A stretch of 64,000 bases of DNA from Pontibacter flavimaris (GTDB taxonomy: Bacteria; Bacteroidota; Bacteroidia; Cytophagales; Hymenobacteraceae), in assembly GCF_001907195.1 (NCBI RefSeq), contig NZ_LVWA01000004.1:1-64000 (forward strand). Reading direction: 5' to 3'. A program made the translations under genes and the position numbers. Below, piece after piece: positions 1 to 11,404 of the stretch (position 1 is the first letter of the stretch; the number at the start of each line of letters is the position of its first letter). The notes below the pieces were generated by a model. That model saw only the letters and a list, made by a program, of their open reading frames with translations, did no database searches and was not told where the DNA came from.

Positions 1-490
1 GGGGTGCAAAGGTCGGAAATCTTTTCTCAATTCCCAACTACCTTGCGGTGTTTTTTTTCTCTCTCTTTCCGCTGCCCTGCCGGCGGCGGCGCTTCCTTTC
101 GAAGCGGGTTGCAAAGGTAAGAAAGCTTTCTAAAATCCCAAGCAACTTTTTCACTCTTTTTTTCTTTAGCCCTGCCGGCCTCAAGAAGCTCCTTTTGGAA
201 GCGGTGACAAAGGTAAGAAAGATTCTCCTTATCCCTGCAAGCTTTCCGCCTCTTTTTTTCCGGGCCTTTCTCGAAGGCTGCAGGCGGTGTTAGCCACTTG
301 CCCGCTGGCCCCCTTCCGGAACCGGGTTGCAAAGGTAAGAAAGCTTTTCCTTTTCGCAACACTGAGAGTAAATCTTTTTTTGGGGTGGCTTTGACCGGGG
401 CAAAACACCCCTCCTCTAGCCCGTCTCCTCTTCCCCGCTCCTGCTGAACGGGGAGGCAAAAGTAAAAAGAAGTCCCGGCTTTACAATACC
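1..490 (-). promoter_or_regulatory. Array of five tandem promoters firing leftward out of the window
   Basis: Read on the minus strand, five Bacteroidota -7 boxes occur at 464-457 (TACTTTTG), 337-330, 215-208 and 119-112 (all TACCTTTG) and 14-7 (GACCTTTG, weaker). Each has a TTG about 19-23 nt upstream, at 484-486, 357-359, 238-240, 143-145 and 35-37. The boxes are 96-127 nt apart. Three copies also share flanking sequence (GGGTTGCAAAGGTAAGAAAG or close), so the array probably grew by duplication. Stacked strong promoters suggest a very highly expressed target beyond position 1, for example a ribosomal RNA operon; the target is not visible here. No convincing protein-coding gene lies in the segment. 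Confidence 0.72.
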
Positions 491-580
491 ACGCCCTGAA
501 AAAAGATGTGCCAACACCGGAAACACCTGAGGAAGAGCGGGAAAAGTTTCTGACGCCCGCCACCTTGCCCCCGAAAACAA

Positions 581-610
581 AAAAGCCCCGGGCCTGCGAC
601 CGGGGCTTTT
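581..610 (-). terminator. Rho-independent terminator of the AlaDH/PNT-family gene
   Basis: AAAAGCCCCG (581-590) pairs with CGGGGCTTTT (601-610). On the minus strand the stem is followed by a T-rich run, placed about 65 nt after the stop codon at 676. It also insulates the promoter array at 1-490 from read-through. Confidence 0.85.
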
Positions 611-635
611 GCTAAACTTTATACTTTGTAGATGC

Positions 636-680
636 CTATACTATACTATACTATACTATACTATACTATACTATACTATA
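636..680. repeat. Pentanucleotide microsatellite, nine perfect CTATA units
   Basis: Nine uninterrupted CTATA units run into the stop codon of the minus-strand gene ending at 676; the TAG is itself made from the repeat. Length changes on the downstream side would not change the protein. The unit resembles the TATACT part of the word that is over-represented across the window. Confidence 0.95.
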
Positions 681-1920
681 CTGTTTGCTGCTTCTCCTTA
701 TCACTGACTGCACTGTCAGCATACTCCTGTAGGTAACTGTATAGCTCGGTTAGCCTGCCGCCTGTGGCAATTGTGCCACGCTTTAGCATCTCGCCTTCGT
801 CTCCGTTAAAGAATTGAGGAAACACATTGTCTATTATATGACGGCCAAAATCGCGGGAGGCGTTGCGCGGCAGCTCGCAGGGCAGGTTGTCTACGGCCAT
901 CACTGTGATGTTCTCTGTTTTAGAGTATGGCGGCTCCAGCTCTCCTGTGGCTGGATTGTAGTCGAAGGCTGGCTCTGGTATAGTCGTGGCTTGCTTGGTG
1001 ATAGGGATGGAGCCGTCTACGTCGCAGGTAATGTCGGCGATGGTGTCTATTTTGAAATCCGGCTGGCGGGTGTCTTCCTCTGTAAACAGTTTCGGCGCGC
1101 GCGGGTCCCAGTAGGCACAGGCCAGCAGCAGATCGGTTACGCGGGTGAACTTCCGGAAGGTACTCTTATATAAGAGTGGGTGAGCGTAGAAATCCGGAGA
1201 GTCCCATACTTCCACATCAGGGCGGACGTTGTAGTCGCCGGAGTGCAGCTGGGCGTACACGGGCTCAGTGAACTGCTTGTACAGGTAATCGAACACGCTT
1301 ACCTTCCTTATCCCCATCTTATCGAGCACCTCCATGGCTCCGCCCGCCACGCGTCCGCCACCGGTAATAGCGATCTTTATCGGCGGCAGCTTCACCTTAA
1401 AGTACTCCTCCTGCATGTCCTCCATCTCGTGGCACAGGTAAGCGGGCTTCAGGTCGAACAGTTGGTGCTTTTTGCCATAGGTAAGTATGCCGTTGTAGGC
1501 GCCTACTATGCCGGCATAGCGGCCGAAGGCCACCACCCGCTGCCCCTGCGGCGTCTTCAGCAGTTCATAATCTATCAGGGTGATGTTCTTGTCAAGTATG
1601 GCGCGGAGCAGCTTGGCGTTGTGCGGCTGCTTCTTAATAGTATGCGAGAAAAAGAAGTAGGTCTTGTTCGGGATCAACTGGCTTATCGGCACCTCCTTCA
1701 CCCCCATCAGCACGTCGCAGTCGCTCAGGTCCTGCTGCAGCGGAATGTTGAGCTCCTGGTACTCAGCATCAGTAAAGCAGCGGATATCGCTGGGTTGTAC
1801 GACGACCTCCATCTCCGGGAAATCCTGCATCGCCTCCACACACTTCTTTGGGGTGAGGGGCACGCGTTTATCCACCGGAATTTTACCTTCCTTAATGATG
1901 CCGATCTTCAGTTTATGCAT
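676..1920 (-). CDS. AlaDH/PNT-family dehydrogenase, saccharopine-dehydrogenase-like
   Basis: 414 aa. The N-terminus (IGIIKEGKIPVDKRVPLTP) is the alanine dehydrogenase / pyridine nucleotide transhydrogenase N-domain signature. GVKE (about residue 75) and FSHT (about 93) match the Lys and His region used by lysine-forming saccharopine dehydrogenases. A Rossmann GGGRVAGG at residues 187-194 should bind NAD(P). These features make an NAD(P)-dependent amino-acid or opine dehydrogenase likely, but the substrate cannot be read from sequence; plain alanine dehydrogenase fits less well. The gene stands alone, is divergent from gcvP, and ends at a microsatellite and a terminator. Confidence 0.75.
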   Translation of the reverse strand: MHKLKIGIIKEGKIPVDKRVPLTPKKCVEAMQDFPEMEVVVQPSDIRCFTDAEYQELNIPLQQDLSDCDVLMGVKEVPISQLIPNKTYFFFSHTIKKQPHNAKLLRAILDKNITLIDYELLKTPQGQRVVAFGRYAGIVGAYNGILTYGKKHQLFDLKPAYLCHEMEDMQEEYFKVKLPPIKIAITGGGRVAGGAMEVLDKMGIRKVSVFDYLYKQFTEPVYAQLHSGDYNVRPDVEVWDSPDFYAHPLLYKSTFRKFTRVTDLLLACAYWDPRAPKLFTEEDTRQPDFKIDTIADITCDVDGSIPITKQATTIPEPAFDYNPATGELEPPYSKTENITVMAVDNLPCELPRNASRDFGRHIIDNVFPQFFNGDEGEMLKRGTIATGGRLTELYSYLQEYADSAVSDKEKQQTV

Positions 1921-2039
1921 ATGGTTAGAATTTGAATTGTTGCAGCTGTTTTTGTGTTAAAGCAAGTATACTTAAGCCGGCGCCGGCGCTTATACTTCAC
2001 CATATAATACGCTCACCCGCGCGCCCTTAACTATTTAGC

Positions 2040-2076
2040 TTTGATGCTTCAATATAATAAAGTATTACTACTTTTG
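2040..2076 (+). promoter_or_regulatory. Putative gcvP promoter
   Basis: TTTG (2040-2043) and TACTTTTG (2069-2076) fit the Bacteroidota -33/-7 pattern, with a somewhat long 25-nt spacer. The box lies 82 nt before the gcvP ATG. No glycine riboswitch was recognised in the leader. Confidence 0.5.
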
Positions 2077-2158
2077 TAGCATGAGTCAGGAACCGGCAAA
2101 AAGCGGGCTTCCGACGGAGCAGATTACCCAAAAAATTCCAGACTAATATATCATCGTT

Positions 2159-5077
<2,919 letters not shown>

Positions 5078-5101
5078 CCTACTCCTCCCCTTTTATACTT
5101 T

Positions 5102-5139
5102 AAGAGCCTGGCCATACTTGGTCAGGCTCTTATTTTTTC
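5102..5139 (+). terminator. gcvP terminator with ATACTT in the loop
   Basis: AAGAGCCTG (5102-5110) pairs with the inverted arm ending CAGGCTCTT (5123-5131), followed by a T-rich tract. The loop contains CATACTTGG, one of several terminator loops here that carry the over-represented word or its core. Confidence 0.8.
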
Positions 5140-5352
5140 AGGAATATAGATTTCATACTTATACTTTCCTGCTGCCCCGCGGTTTATACTTTATGAGCCA
5201 GCGCCAAGACGAAACAACACCTGCAACGGTTGCTGCGTTTACATAAAATAAATTATCCATATATTTACATCGGTATACTTTTATCGACCCAAAGTATACT
5301 TTAGAGCCTTAGACGCAGCGTTTATACTACACCTCCTCTTACTATTTTAACT

Positions 5353-5955
5353 ATGATAAAAACAGGCCGACTTTATACTTTGCTCGTCTTGCTCCTGGCA
5401 CTAGCCAGTTGCTCCCAGGTGCCGCAGGCCAGCAACCGGTACACGTATGATACGACGGTTGATTTCACGCAGTTCCGCACCTTTAACTGGTACAGGGCCG
5501 AGGTGCCAAAGCCCCGCGCCGGTGCCGGGCCGCAGTTTAACCTGCTGCTGGACCAGCGCGTGCGGGAGGCCATTGCGAGTGAGTTAGTGAAACAGGGCCT
5601 GCGCCCGGAGGTGGAAAACCCGGACCTGATCGTGGCTTACGACCTGGCAGTGGACAGCAGCCAGGCACCGAAAGACTATACTTTCCCGGCGGGTTTCGGC
5701 TACGGTTACAGCCATTGGTTCGGCTACCGCTTCCGCTACACCACCACCGGCCTTGCCGATTATCAGCCCATCCAGGCCCTGCCGCTCGGCACGCTCGTCA
5801 TCGACATCATTGACCCGGACACGAACCGGTTGCTCTGGCGCGGCTACTCGGAGGCGGGCATCAACCCCACTTCCCAGGACATGGAGCGCATCAACCTGGC
5901 CGTGGCCGATGTCATGTCGCAGTTTCCGCCTAACCCTATCAAAAGGAACCGCTAA
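5353..5955 (+). CDS. DUF4136-family lipoprotein
   Basis: 200 aa. The lipoprotein signal peptide ends in LASC with the acylated Cys at residue 20. The mature part (YTYDTTVDF..FRTFNWY near 30-50) and the C-terminal section on resistance of the chain to a two-strand pattern match DUF4136, a family of envelope lipoproteins without known function. It converges on the TonB-dependent receptor gene, ending 5 bp from it. The upstream spacer holds several copies of the TATACTT word. Confidence 0.8.
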   Translation: MIKTGRLYTLLVLLLALASCSQVPQASNRYTYDTTVDFTQFRTFNWYRAEVPKPRAGAGPQFNLLLDQRVREAIASELVKQGLRPEVENPDLIVAYDLAVDSSQAPKDYTFPAGFGYGYSHWFGYRFRYTTTGLADYQPIQALPLGTLVIDIIDPDTNRLLWRGYSEAGINPTSQDMERINLAVADVMSQFPPNPIKRNR

Positions 5956-5960
5956 GACAG

Positions 5961-8249
5961 TTATAAAGTATACTTCAGGCTGAGGCCGCCGTAGTAGTTG
6001 CGGCCCGGAGCCGGTTGGAAGAAGCGCCCGCCAAAGGCGTTGAGGTCGTTGCCGAGGCTATACTTTTTATCCGTAACGTTATCCACCCCGCTGAACAGCT
6101 CCAGCCCGAAGTGCTGGCCCAGCTGCCGCTTTACGCCTAGCCTGGCTCCGGCTACCAGGTAGCTGTCGGCATACACCGTGTTCTCGTCGTTGAGCGGGAT
6201 CTCGTCGGAGTAATTGGCCGTCAGGTTCAGGTATAGACCGATGCGCGTGTTCAGGTCGATACCGGCGGTTGCCGCATGCGGCGCCACGCCCGTAAGTTTG
6301 TTGCCGGAGTAATTATTCTCGTTTTGCTGATACGCATCGAAGCGGAAGTGGCTGAAAGTATAGCTCGTCCATACTTTCAGGAGGCTCAGCTGCTGCGCCG
6401 GCTCATCCACCAACGTGTAGTTTATACTTGTCTCGATGCCTTTCTGATCGGTGCTGCCCACATTCCGGAACACCGCTACACTCGACACATCCTGCCGGCT
6501 CACGATCGTTTCTTTTAACTTGAAGTAGAACCCCACCACATCAAAATTAAGCTTGCCTTTCAGCGCAAAACCCCGGATGCCCGCCTCGTAATTCGTGCCT
6601 TTCTCCGCCTCCAGCTCCTCGTTTAATTGTCCGTCAGAGGTCAGGATTTCTTCTTCGGTGGGAGGCGAGAAGCCGGAGCTGACGCTGGCGTGTATGCTGA
6701 GCTGCTCCGTCAGCTGCTTCAGCAGGGCTACACGCGGCGAGAACACAGCGTCAAAATCGCGGTTATACTTGTAGTTGCCGCTGCTTACCTGATGCAGGCG
6801 CGTGATCTCATACTTGGTATCGTTCAGGCTGAGGGCGGCGGTGGCAATAAAATCCGATGGCAGCTCGAACTCGGCCTGCGCAAAGGCAAACCCGGATTTG
6901 GCCACTACTTCGTCGTCGGTGCGGAGGTCGCCGGGCTCGCCGCCGTTGTTGTCGTAGGTGCGGGCTGCCTCGAAGCCGCGCTGAAGCTCCCCTCCTGCCG
7001 TAAACGTGGCGCCTATACTTCCAAGACGGGCCTCGTAGGCAAAGCTGGTGCGGCCCCCAATTTCCTGGTTCGCGTTGCGCTCATAGTCGGTATTAAAAGG
7101 ATGATCGCGGAAGCGGTGCAGACCGTAGAGCGAGGTGGTGTTCCGGAAATTCTCACTGAAAGTATACTCCTGCTTCAGCCCCACGTTCACGCCCTCCTGG
7201 TTCATGGAGGCGTTCTGCGCCACGCTGCCGAACATGCCGCCGCGCGCCTGGCTCGGGTCTTCGTCGTATTGCTCCTGCGTCAGTCCTCCGGGCAGCTCAT
7301 AGTATAAATCGGAGTAGATGAGGTTGGCAGAAAGTATACGTTTGTCTGAGGGCCTGAACTCAGAGCTCAGCAACAGCACCTCCCGCTCCACCGCCGACTG
7401 CTGTCGGTGGCCATCATACTCCTGCCGGGCGTACTGCACCAGGAAACTGCTTTTCTCCCCGCCCACGCGCGCGGTAGCCGTGTAGCGTCGCAGCCCAAAA
7501 GAGCCGGTCATCGCCCCCACCTCCAGCGACTGCTCCCCGGCTGCCGCGCGGCGCGGCTCCAGCAGCACCGTGCCGCCTGTGCCGGCTCCATATATACTTC
7601 CGGTCGGGCCTTTCAGTACTTCTATACTTCCAATGTTGGCGGCATCCATCAAATTTAGTGCCGTGGTGCCGTTGGCCTCGGTAAAGGGGATGCCGTCATA
7701 GTAGAGCTTCACGTTTCGGATGCCGTAGGGCGAGCGCAGGGAGCTGCCCCGAATCGAAATCCGGTAGCTGGCCGGCGCCCGCTCCTCCATCCGCACGCCG
7801 GGCACCGTGTTCACCGCCCGCACCAAAGAGCTCTCGTCGAACCGCTCAATCACCTCCCGCCCGACTATACTTACCGCACCTGCCGTTTGCAGCAATGGCC
7901 GGTTCGTCTCGTAGCCGGTAATCACCACTTCCTGCAGGCTGGCCGCATCCGGCTGCAGCAGCACCCGCAGTTCCTGGCCGGCAGCTGGGTTGGTGATTGT
8001 CTCTGTTTTATAGCCGATGTAGCTGAAGACAAGGCGGGCAGGCGCAGCGGCGGTGGCCAAACTGAAGTAGCCGTTCTCGTTGCTGATGCCCTGCTCACCG
8101 GAACTGGCGGTTATAGTGACGCCCTGCAGCGGCTGCTCCGTATCGGACTTTAGCACAACGCCTGTGTATAGCGCCTGCGCCAGCAGGGCCTGCGGTAACA
8201 GCAGCAACAAAAGGAAAAGCAAAGTATAGGTGTAGCGGAAAAGGATCAT
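5961..8249 (-). CDS. TonB-dependent outer-membrane receptor
   Basis: 762 aa. Signal peptide about 1-24 (ending ALLAQA), a carboxypeptidase-regulatory-like beta-sandwich about 27-110, a plug domain about 120-230 (VVITGYE, VPGVRMEERAP, SIRGSS), then a 22-strand-type beta-barrel to the end. The plug and barrel resemble FecA-like siderophore receptors, but no substrate is visible and no uptake genes are adjacent. Several Ser-Ile pairs (GSIG, GSIY, GSIE, VSIV) are encoded AGT-ATA, which creates the over-represented AAGTATA word inside the gene. Confidence 0.9.
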   Translation of the reverse strand: MILFRYTYTLLFLLLLLLPQALLAQALYTGVVLKSDTEQPLQGVTITASSGEQGISNENGYFSLATAAAPARLVFSYIGYKTETITNPAAGQELRVLLQPDAASLQEVVITGYETNRPLLQTAGAVSIVGREVIERFDESSLVRAVNTVPGVRMEERAPASYRISIRGSSLRSPYGIRNVKLYYDGIPFTEANGTTALNLMDAANIGSIEVLKGPTGSIYGAGTGGTVLLEPRRAAAGEQSLEVGAMTGSFGLRRYTATARVGGEKSSFLVQYARQEYDGHRQQSAVEREVLLLSSEFRPSDKRILSANLIYSDLYYELPGGLTQEQYDEDPSQARGGMFGSVAQNASMNQEGVNVGLKQEYTFSENFRNTTSLYGLHRFRDHPFNTDYERNANQEIGGRTSFAYEARLGSIGATFTAGGELQRGFEAARTYDNNGGEPGDLRTDDEVVAKSGFAFAQAEFELPSDFIATAALSLNDTKYEITRLHQVSSGNYKYNRDFDAVFSPRVALLKQLTEQLSIHASVSSGFSPPTEEEILTSDGQLNEELEAEKGTNYEAGIRGFALKGKLNFDVVGFYFKLKETIVSRQDVSSVAVFRNVGSTDQKGIETSINYTLVDEPAQQLSLLKVWTSYTFSHFRFDAYQQNENNYSGNKLTGVAPHAATAGIDLNTRIGLYLNLTANYSDEIPLNDENTVYADSYLVAGARLGVKRQLGQHFGLELFSGVDNVTDKKYSLGNDLNAFGGRFFQPAPGRNYYGGLSLKYTL

Positions 8250-8374
8250 GAGAAAAATGGATGAACAATTGAGAGAACGGCTGAGGCGGCTGAAAGTTTA
8301 AGCACCAGCGATTCTTAAAGATCAGCTTTTCTGGCCCGGACGCAAAACCATAGTTTGCCTCCCCTGAAAAGATG

Positions 8375-8403
8375 AAAGGCTCCACAGAAACCGCAGAGCC
8401 TTT
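8375..8403 (-). terminator. Terminator of the T9SS operon
   Basis: AAAGGCTC (8375-8382) pairs with GAGCCTTT (8396-8403), about 37 nt after the stop of the PorE-like gene. The T-run on the minus strand is short and interrupted, so strength is uncertain. Confidence 0.55.
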
Positions 8404-8439
8404 CCAAACTATGAAAGCTAATGAGAATTTAAATCAACT

Positions 8440-10425
8440 TTAGTTCTTCTTGATCATGAACTCGGTGCGGCGGTTTTTCTGGTGCTCCTCCTCCGGGCAC
8501 TGCACGCCGTCGGCGCACTTGTTCACTAACCTTGTTTTGCCGTAGCCTTTCGCAGCCAGGCGGTTCCGTTCGATGCCCTTCGACACCAGGTAATCCACCG
8601 CGGCCTGCGCTCTGCGCTCAGAGAGCAACTGGTTGTACTGCTGGCTCTCGCGGCTGTCGGTGTGGGCGCCCATCTCTATCTCCACAGCCGGGTTATTCTT
8701 GAGCAGGGTCACCAGTTTGTCCAGTTCCCTGGCGGCATCCGGACGAATATCCCACTTATCCAGGTCGTAGTAGATATTTTCGAGCACAATGGCCTTCTCC
8801 ACCTCGTTCTTATCGAACACCAGCGCCACCTGCACAGTATCGGAGGCCGTAGCCGGCACCTCTATACCTGACTCCATTTTAAGGAAGCCGATTTTAGAGC
8901 CGGTGAACGTATAGGCGTTGCCGGCGCGGGCGTCGGCAAAACTCTGTGCCCTCTCATCTGTAATAACCACCGTAGAATCTTTTGAGTTCTTCTGGCTCAT
9001 CATAATTCTTGTGTTCGGGAGCGGGTCCTGCACCGTTTTCTTTAACTTGTTCTGATAGCGGCCCAGCGTAGTGATGGCCAGCACCACCGGCTTCTGCAGG
9101 ATATTGAAGGCGTAGATGTCTTCGGTGCCGTTCTGCGACTCGCGGTTGGAGGACAAAAGGCCGCGCTTGCCCGGCTCGGTGAACATGATGCCGTAGTCGT
9201 TCTGGGGCGTGTTAATCGGGTAGCCCAGGTTTTTCACGTCGCGCCACTTGCCTAATTCGCCTTCGGCCGAGAAAATGTCCATTCCGCCCATTCCCACATG
9301 TCCTTCGGAGGCAAAGTATAATTTGCCGTTGGCGTCCACGTAAGGGAAGCTTTCGCGGGCGCTGGTGTTAATCACCGGTCCGGCGTTCACGGGCTCGCTC
9401 CATTTCCCATCGGCTTTGCGGGTGCTGTAGTAGATATCGGTATCACCCAGGCTGCCCGGCATGTCGGAGACAAAGTATAGCACCTGCCCGTCCGGCGACA
9501 CGGCCGGATGACCGACAGAGTACTCCTCCACCTTGTTGTACTCAAAGGGCTCAATGTTCGTCCAGCTACCGCCCTGGCGCTCCGCAGCGTAAATCTCCAA
9601 TCGGTTGATCAGGTTCTGGTTCTCGTTTTTCTGGATCCAGCTGGTAGGGTCGGCATTCACGTTATCGAGCGCCGGCACCATCTTGGTGCGGGTAAAGTAT
9701 AGTTTGCCGCCGTCTTTTGCTGTTGAGGCAGTGGCGTTGTGGTAGTCTGCGTTGATCACATCCTGAAGCGGCTGTGGTCTGCCGTAGGTGCCTTCGCCTA
9801 CTTCCTGCGCGATGAACAGCTGCAGGTAAGGGCGGCCGGTCCAGCCGTATACTTTGGCGTCCTTGCCGTCTTTCTGCACGCCTCTGTCGGAGGTAAAGAT
9901 GATGCCGTTGTTGCCATACTGCATCGGGCTGAAGTCGGATGCCCCTGGCATGTTCAGGGTGGTAAGCTGCGTAACCTCTGCCACGGCAGGCTGCTTCATC
10001 AGGCGAAGCGACAGGTCGGTGGCCTCCATCAGTTGCTGGGCACGCTCGGCATACTCCGGCATCTCCTCGCCCCACTGCATGTACTGCTCCTTGGCCTCGA
10101 TGTACTTGCCGTTGCTGCGCAGCGCCTCCGCAAAATAGAACAGGTTCATGGGCGGGCGGCCCGGCATGGCCACCACTTTGCCATACCATACTTCCGCCTG
10201 CTCGTTCTGGCGCGTGAGGCGGTAAGCCGTGGCGATGCGCTCTACCGTTGGCAGATCCGGCTTGCGTTTCTGGATGGCCTCTTTATATGCTGGCAGAGCC
10301 AGGGCGAACTCATAGTTATCGAAATATTTATCTGCCTTTTTCAACGACGACTGGCCTTGTACGGCTGGCGAAAAGCCTAGCACAGCGGCCGCTGCCAAGT
10401 AGAAGGGTATATTCTTAAGTTTCAT
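8440..10425 (-). CDS. PorE-like TPR / beta-propeller / OmpA envelope protein
   Basis: 661 aa. Signal peptide about 1-24; TPR-type helices about 26-150; PD40/WD40-like propeller blades about 160-450 (HPAVSPDGQVLYFVSD is one); a small beta-domain about 455-540; and a C-terminal OmpA peptidoglycan-binding domain about 545-661 (HTDSRESQQYN, LSERRAQAAVDYL). This domain order and length match PorE, which links the type IX secretion machine to peptidoglycan. The gene is third after the type B cargo and porP, starting 17 bp after porP. It may be a dedicated accessory for that cargo and not the housekeeping PorE. Confidence 0.85.
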   Translation of the reverse strand: MKLKNIPFYLAAAAVLGFSPAVQGQSSLKKADKYFDNYEFALALPAYKEAIQKRKPDLPTVERIATAYRLTRQNEQAEVWYGKVVAMPGRPPMNLFYFAEALRSNGKYIEAKEQYMQWGEEMPEYAERAQQLMEATDLSLRLMKQPAVAEVTQLTTLNMPGASDFSPMQYGNNGIIFTSDRGVQKDGKDAKVYGWTGRPYLQLFIAQEVGEGTYGRPQPLQDVINADYHNATASTAKDGGKLYFTRTKMVPALDNVNADPTSWIQKNENQNLINRLEIYAAERQGGSWTNIEPFEYNKVEEYSVGHPAVSPDGQVLYFVSDMPGSLGDTDIYYSTRKADGKWSEPVNAGPVINTSARESFPYVDANGKLYFASEGHVGMGGMDIFSAEGELGKWRDVKNLGYPINTPQNDYGIMFTEPGKRGLLSSNRESQNGTEDIYAFNILQKPVVLAITTLGRYQNKLKKTVQDPLPNTRIMMSQKNSKDSTVVITDERAQSFADARAGNAYTFTGSKIGFLKMESGIEVPATASDTVQVALVFDKNEVEKAIVLENIYYDLDKWDIRPDAARELDKLVTLLKNNPAVEIEMGAHTDSRESQQYNQLLSERRAQAAVDYLVSKGIERNRLAAKGYGKTRLVNKCADGVQCPEEEHQKNRRTEFMIKKN

Positions 10426-10442
10426 ATAGTAAGCGCTAAGGG

Positions 10443-11381
10443 TTAAAAGTACTGCGGCGTCAGCATTCTGGTCTCTTTCTTACGGAAGAAGTAGTAGCCC
10501 ACCGATACCTCGTGGGTGCTCTGGTTGCTGTATCCGTTCAGCATTTTGTCGTAGGAGTAGCCCAGGCGCAGCTGCTTCATCACCTGCAGTTCCGCAATAA
10601 AGGCCACAGCGGTGCGTTTTTCCACATCGCCCATCTCTGCCGTGTTGAAAACGTTTATGCTGGTGCGGTAAGAGCTACCCAGCCACAGGCGGTCGGCCAG
10701 CAGTATAAAGGCGTTCACATCCATACTTGTAGGAGCGTGGAAGTCTTCCTTTACCAACAGGCTCGGCTTCAGCTTCACGAAGGGGCTCACATCAAACACA
10801 TAGCCGGCAGTGAAGAAGTAATGGCGCTCCGGCTCTACCTGGTCCATGTCCTTAAACTGCAGCAGGTCGGTGCCGGAGAAGCCCGCATAGAAGCGCGGCG
10901 TGTGGAAGTAAGCCCCGATCTTCACGTCCGGCTTTATAGCGGTCTCCTTTCCCGTCGGGATGGTGGGGTCGTCGGTGATGCCGAACTTGCTGCCGTCCAC
11001 CATGTGCTGCACCAGGCCGGGTGCCAGGCCCAGGCTAAGGATAGCGTTCTGGCTCACCTGCAGTTTCACGGCAAGGTTGGCGTAGGCGCTGGTGGTGCTG
11101 TGGGCACCCAACTCGTCGCGCGTAATGTGCAGGCCCAGGCCCAGCCTGTCGTTGGCCACTACGCCATCCACGGCCAGCGACTGCGTACTGGGGGCTCCCT
11201 CCACGCCCGTCCATTGCGAGCGGTGGAAGGCGTTTATGTTCAGCACGTTCTTGCTACCCGTATAGGCCGGGTTGATGCCCATGCTGTTAAAAATATACTG
11301 TGAGTACTGGGGATTCTGCTGCGCGTTTGCGGCCGTGGTAAGCAACAGGGCCAGCAATAGGTAACATATTCTCATTGTCAT
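10443..11381 (-). CDS. Type IX secretion membrane protein, PorP/SprF family
   Basis: 312 aa. Signal peptide to about residue 20 (TAANAQ), then the family hallmark (QYSQYIFNSMGINPAYTG) and a predicted outer-membrane beta-barrel. PorP/SprF proteins attach type B-sorted cargo to the cell surface, and each is often encoded next to its own cargo, as SprF is with SprB. Here the cargo gene ends 23 bp upstream and the PorE-like gene follows 17 bp downstream, so the three are read as one operon. Two Met codons (MTM) are possible starts. Confidence 0.92.
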   Translation of the reverse strand: MTMRICYLLLALLLTTAANAQQNPQYSQYIFNSMGINPAYTGSKNVLNINAFHRSQWTGVEGAPSTQSLAVDGVVANDRLGLGLHITRDELGAHSTTSAYANLAVKLQVSQNAILSLGLAPGLVQHMVDGSKFGITDDPTIPTGKETAIKPDVKIGAYFHTPRFYAGFSGTDLLQFKDMDQVEPERHYFFTAGYVFDVSPFVKLKPSLLVKEDFHAPTSMDVNAFILLADRLWLGSSYRTSINVFNTAEMGDVEKRTAVAFIAELQVMKQLRLGYSYDKMLNGYSNQSTHEVSVGYYFFRKKETRMLTPQYF

Positions 11382-11404
11382 CTGGATTACTAAATATTAA
11401 GCTA

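Noticed and set aside
27..563. Minus-strand open frame of 178 codons at the left edge
   Set aside because: It overlaps the promoter array and is low-complexity Lys/Arg/Pro sequence; the repeats inside it are promoter duplications, not protein repeats.
2080..2158. Glycine riboswitch before gcvP
   Set aside because: The leader is short and lacks the paired aptamer consensus; I saw only a promoter box.
8250..8374. TPP or cobalamin riboswitch before the TonB-dependent receptor
   Set aside because: I searched by eye for the conserved aptamer boxes on the minus strand and found none.
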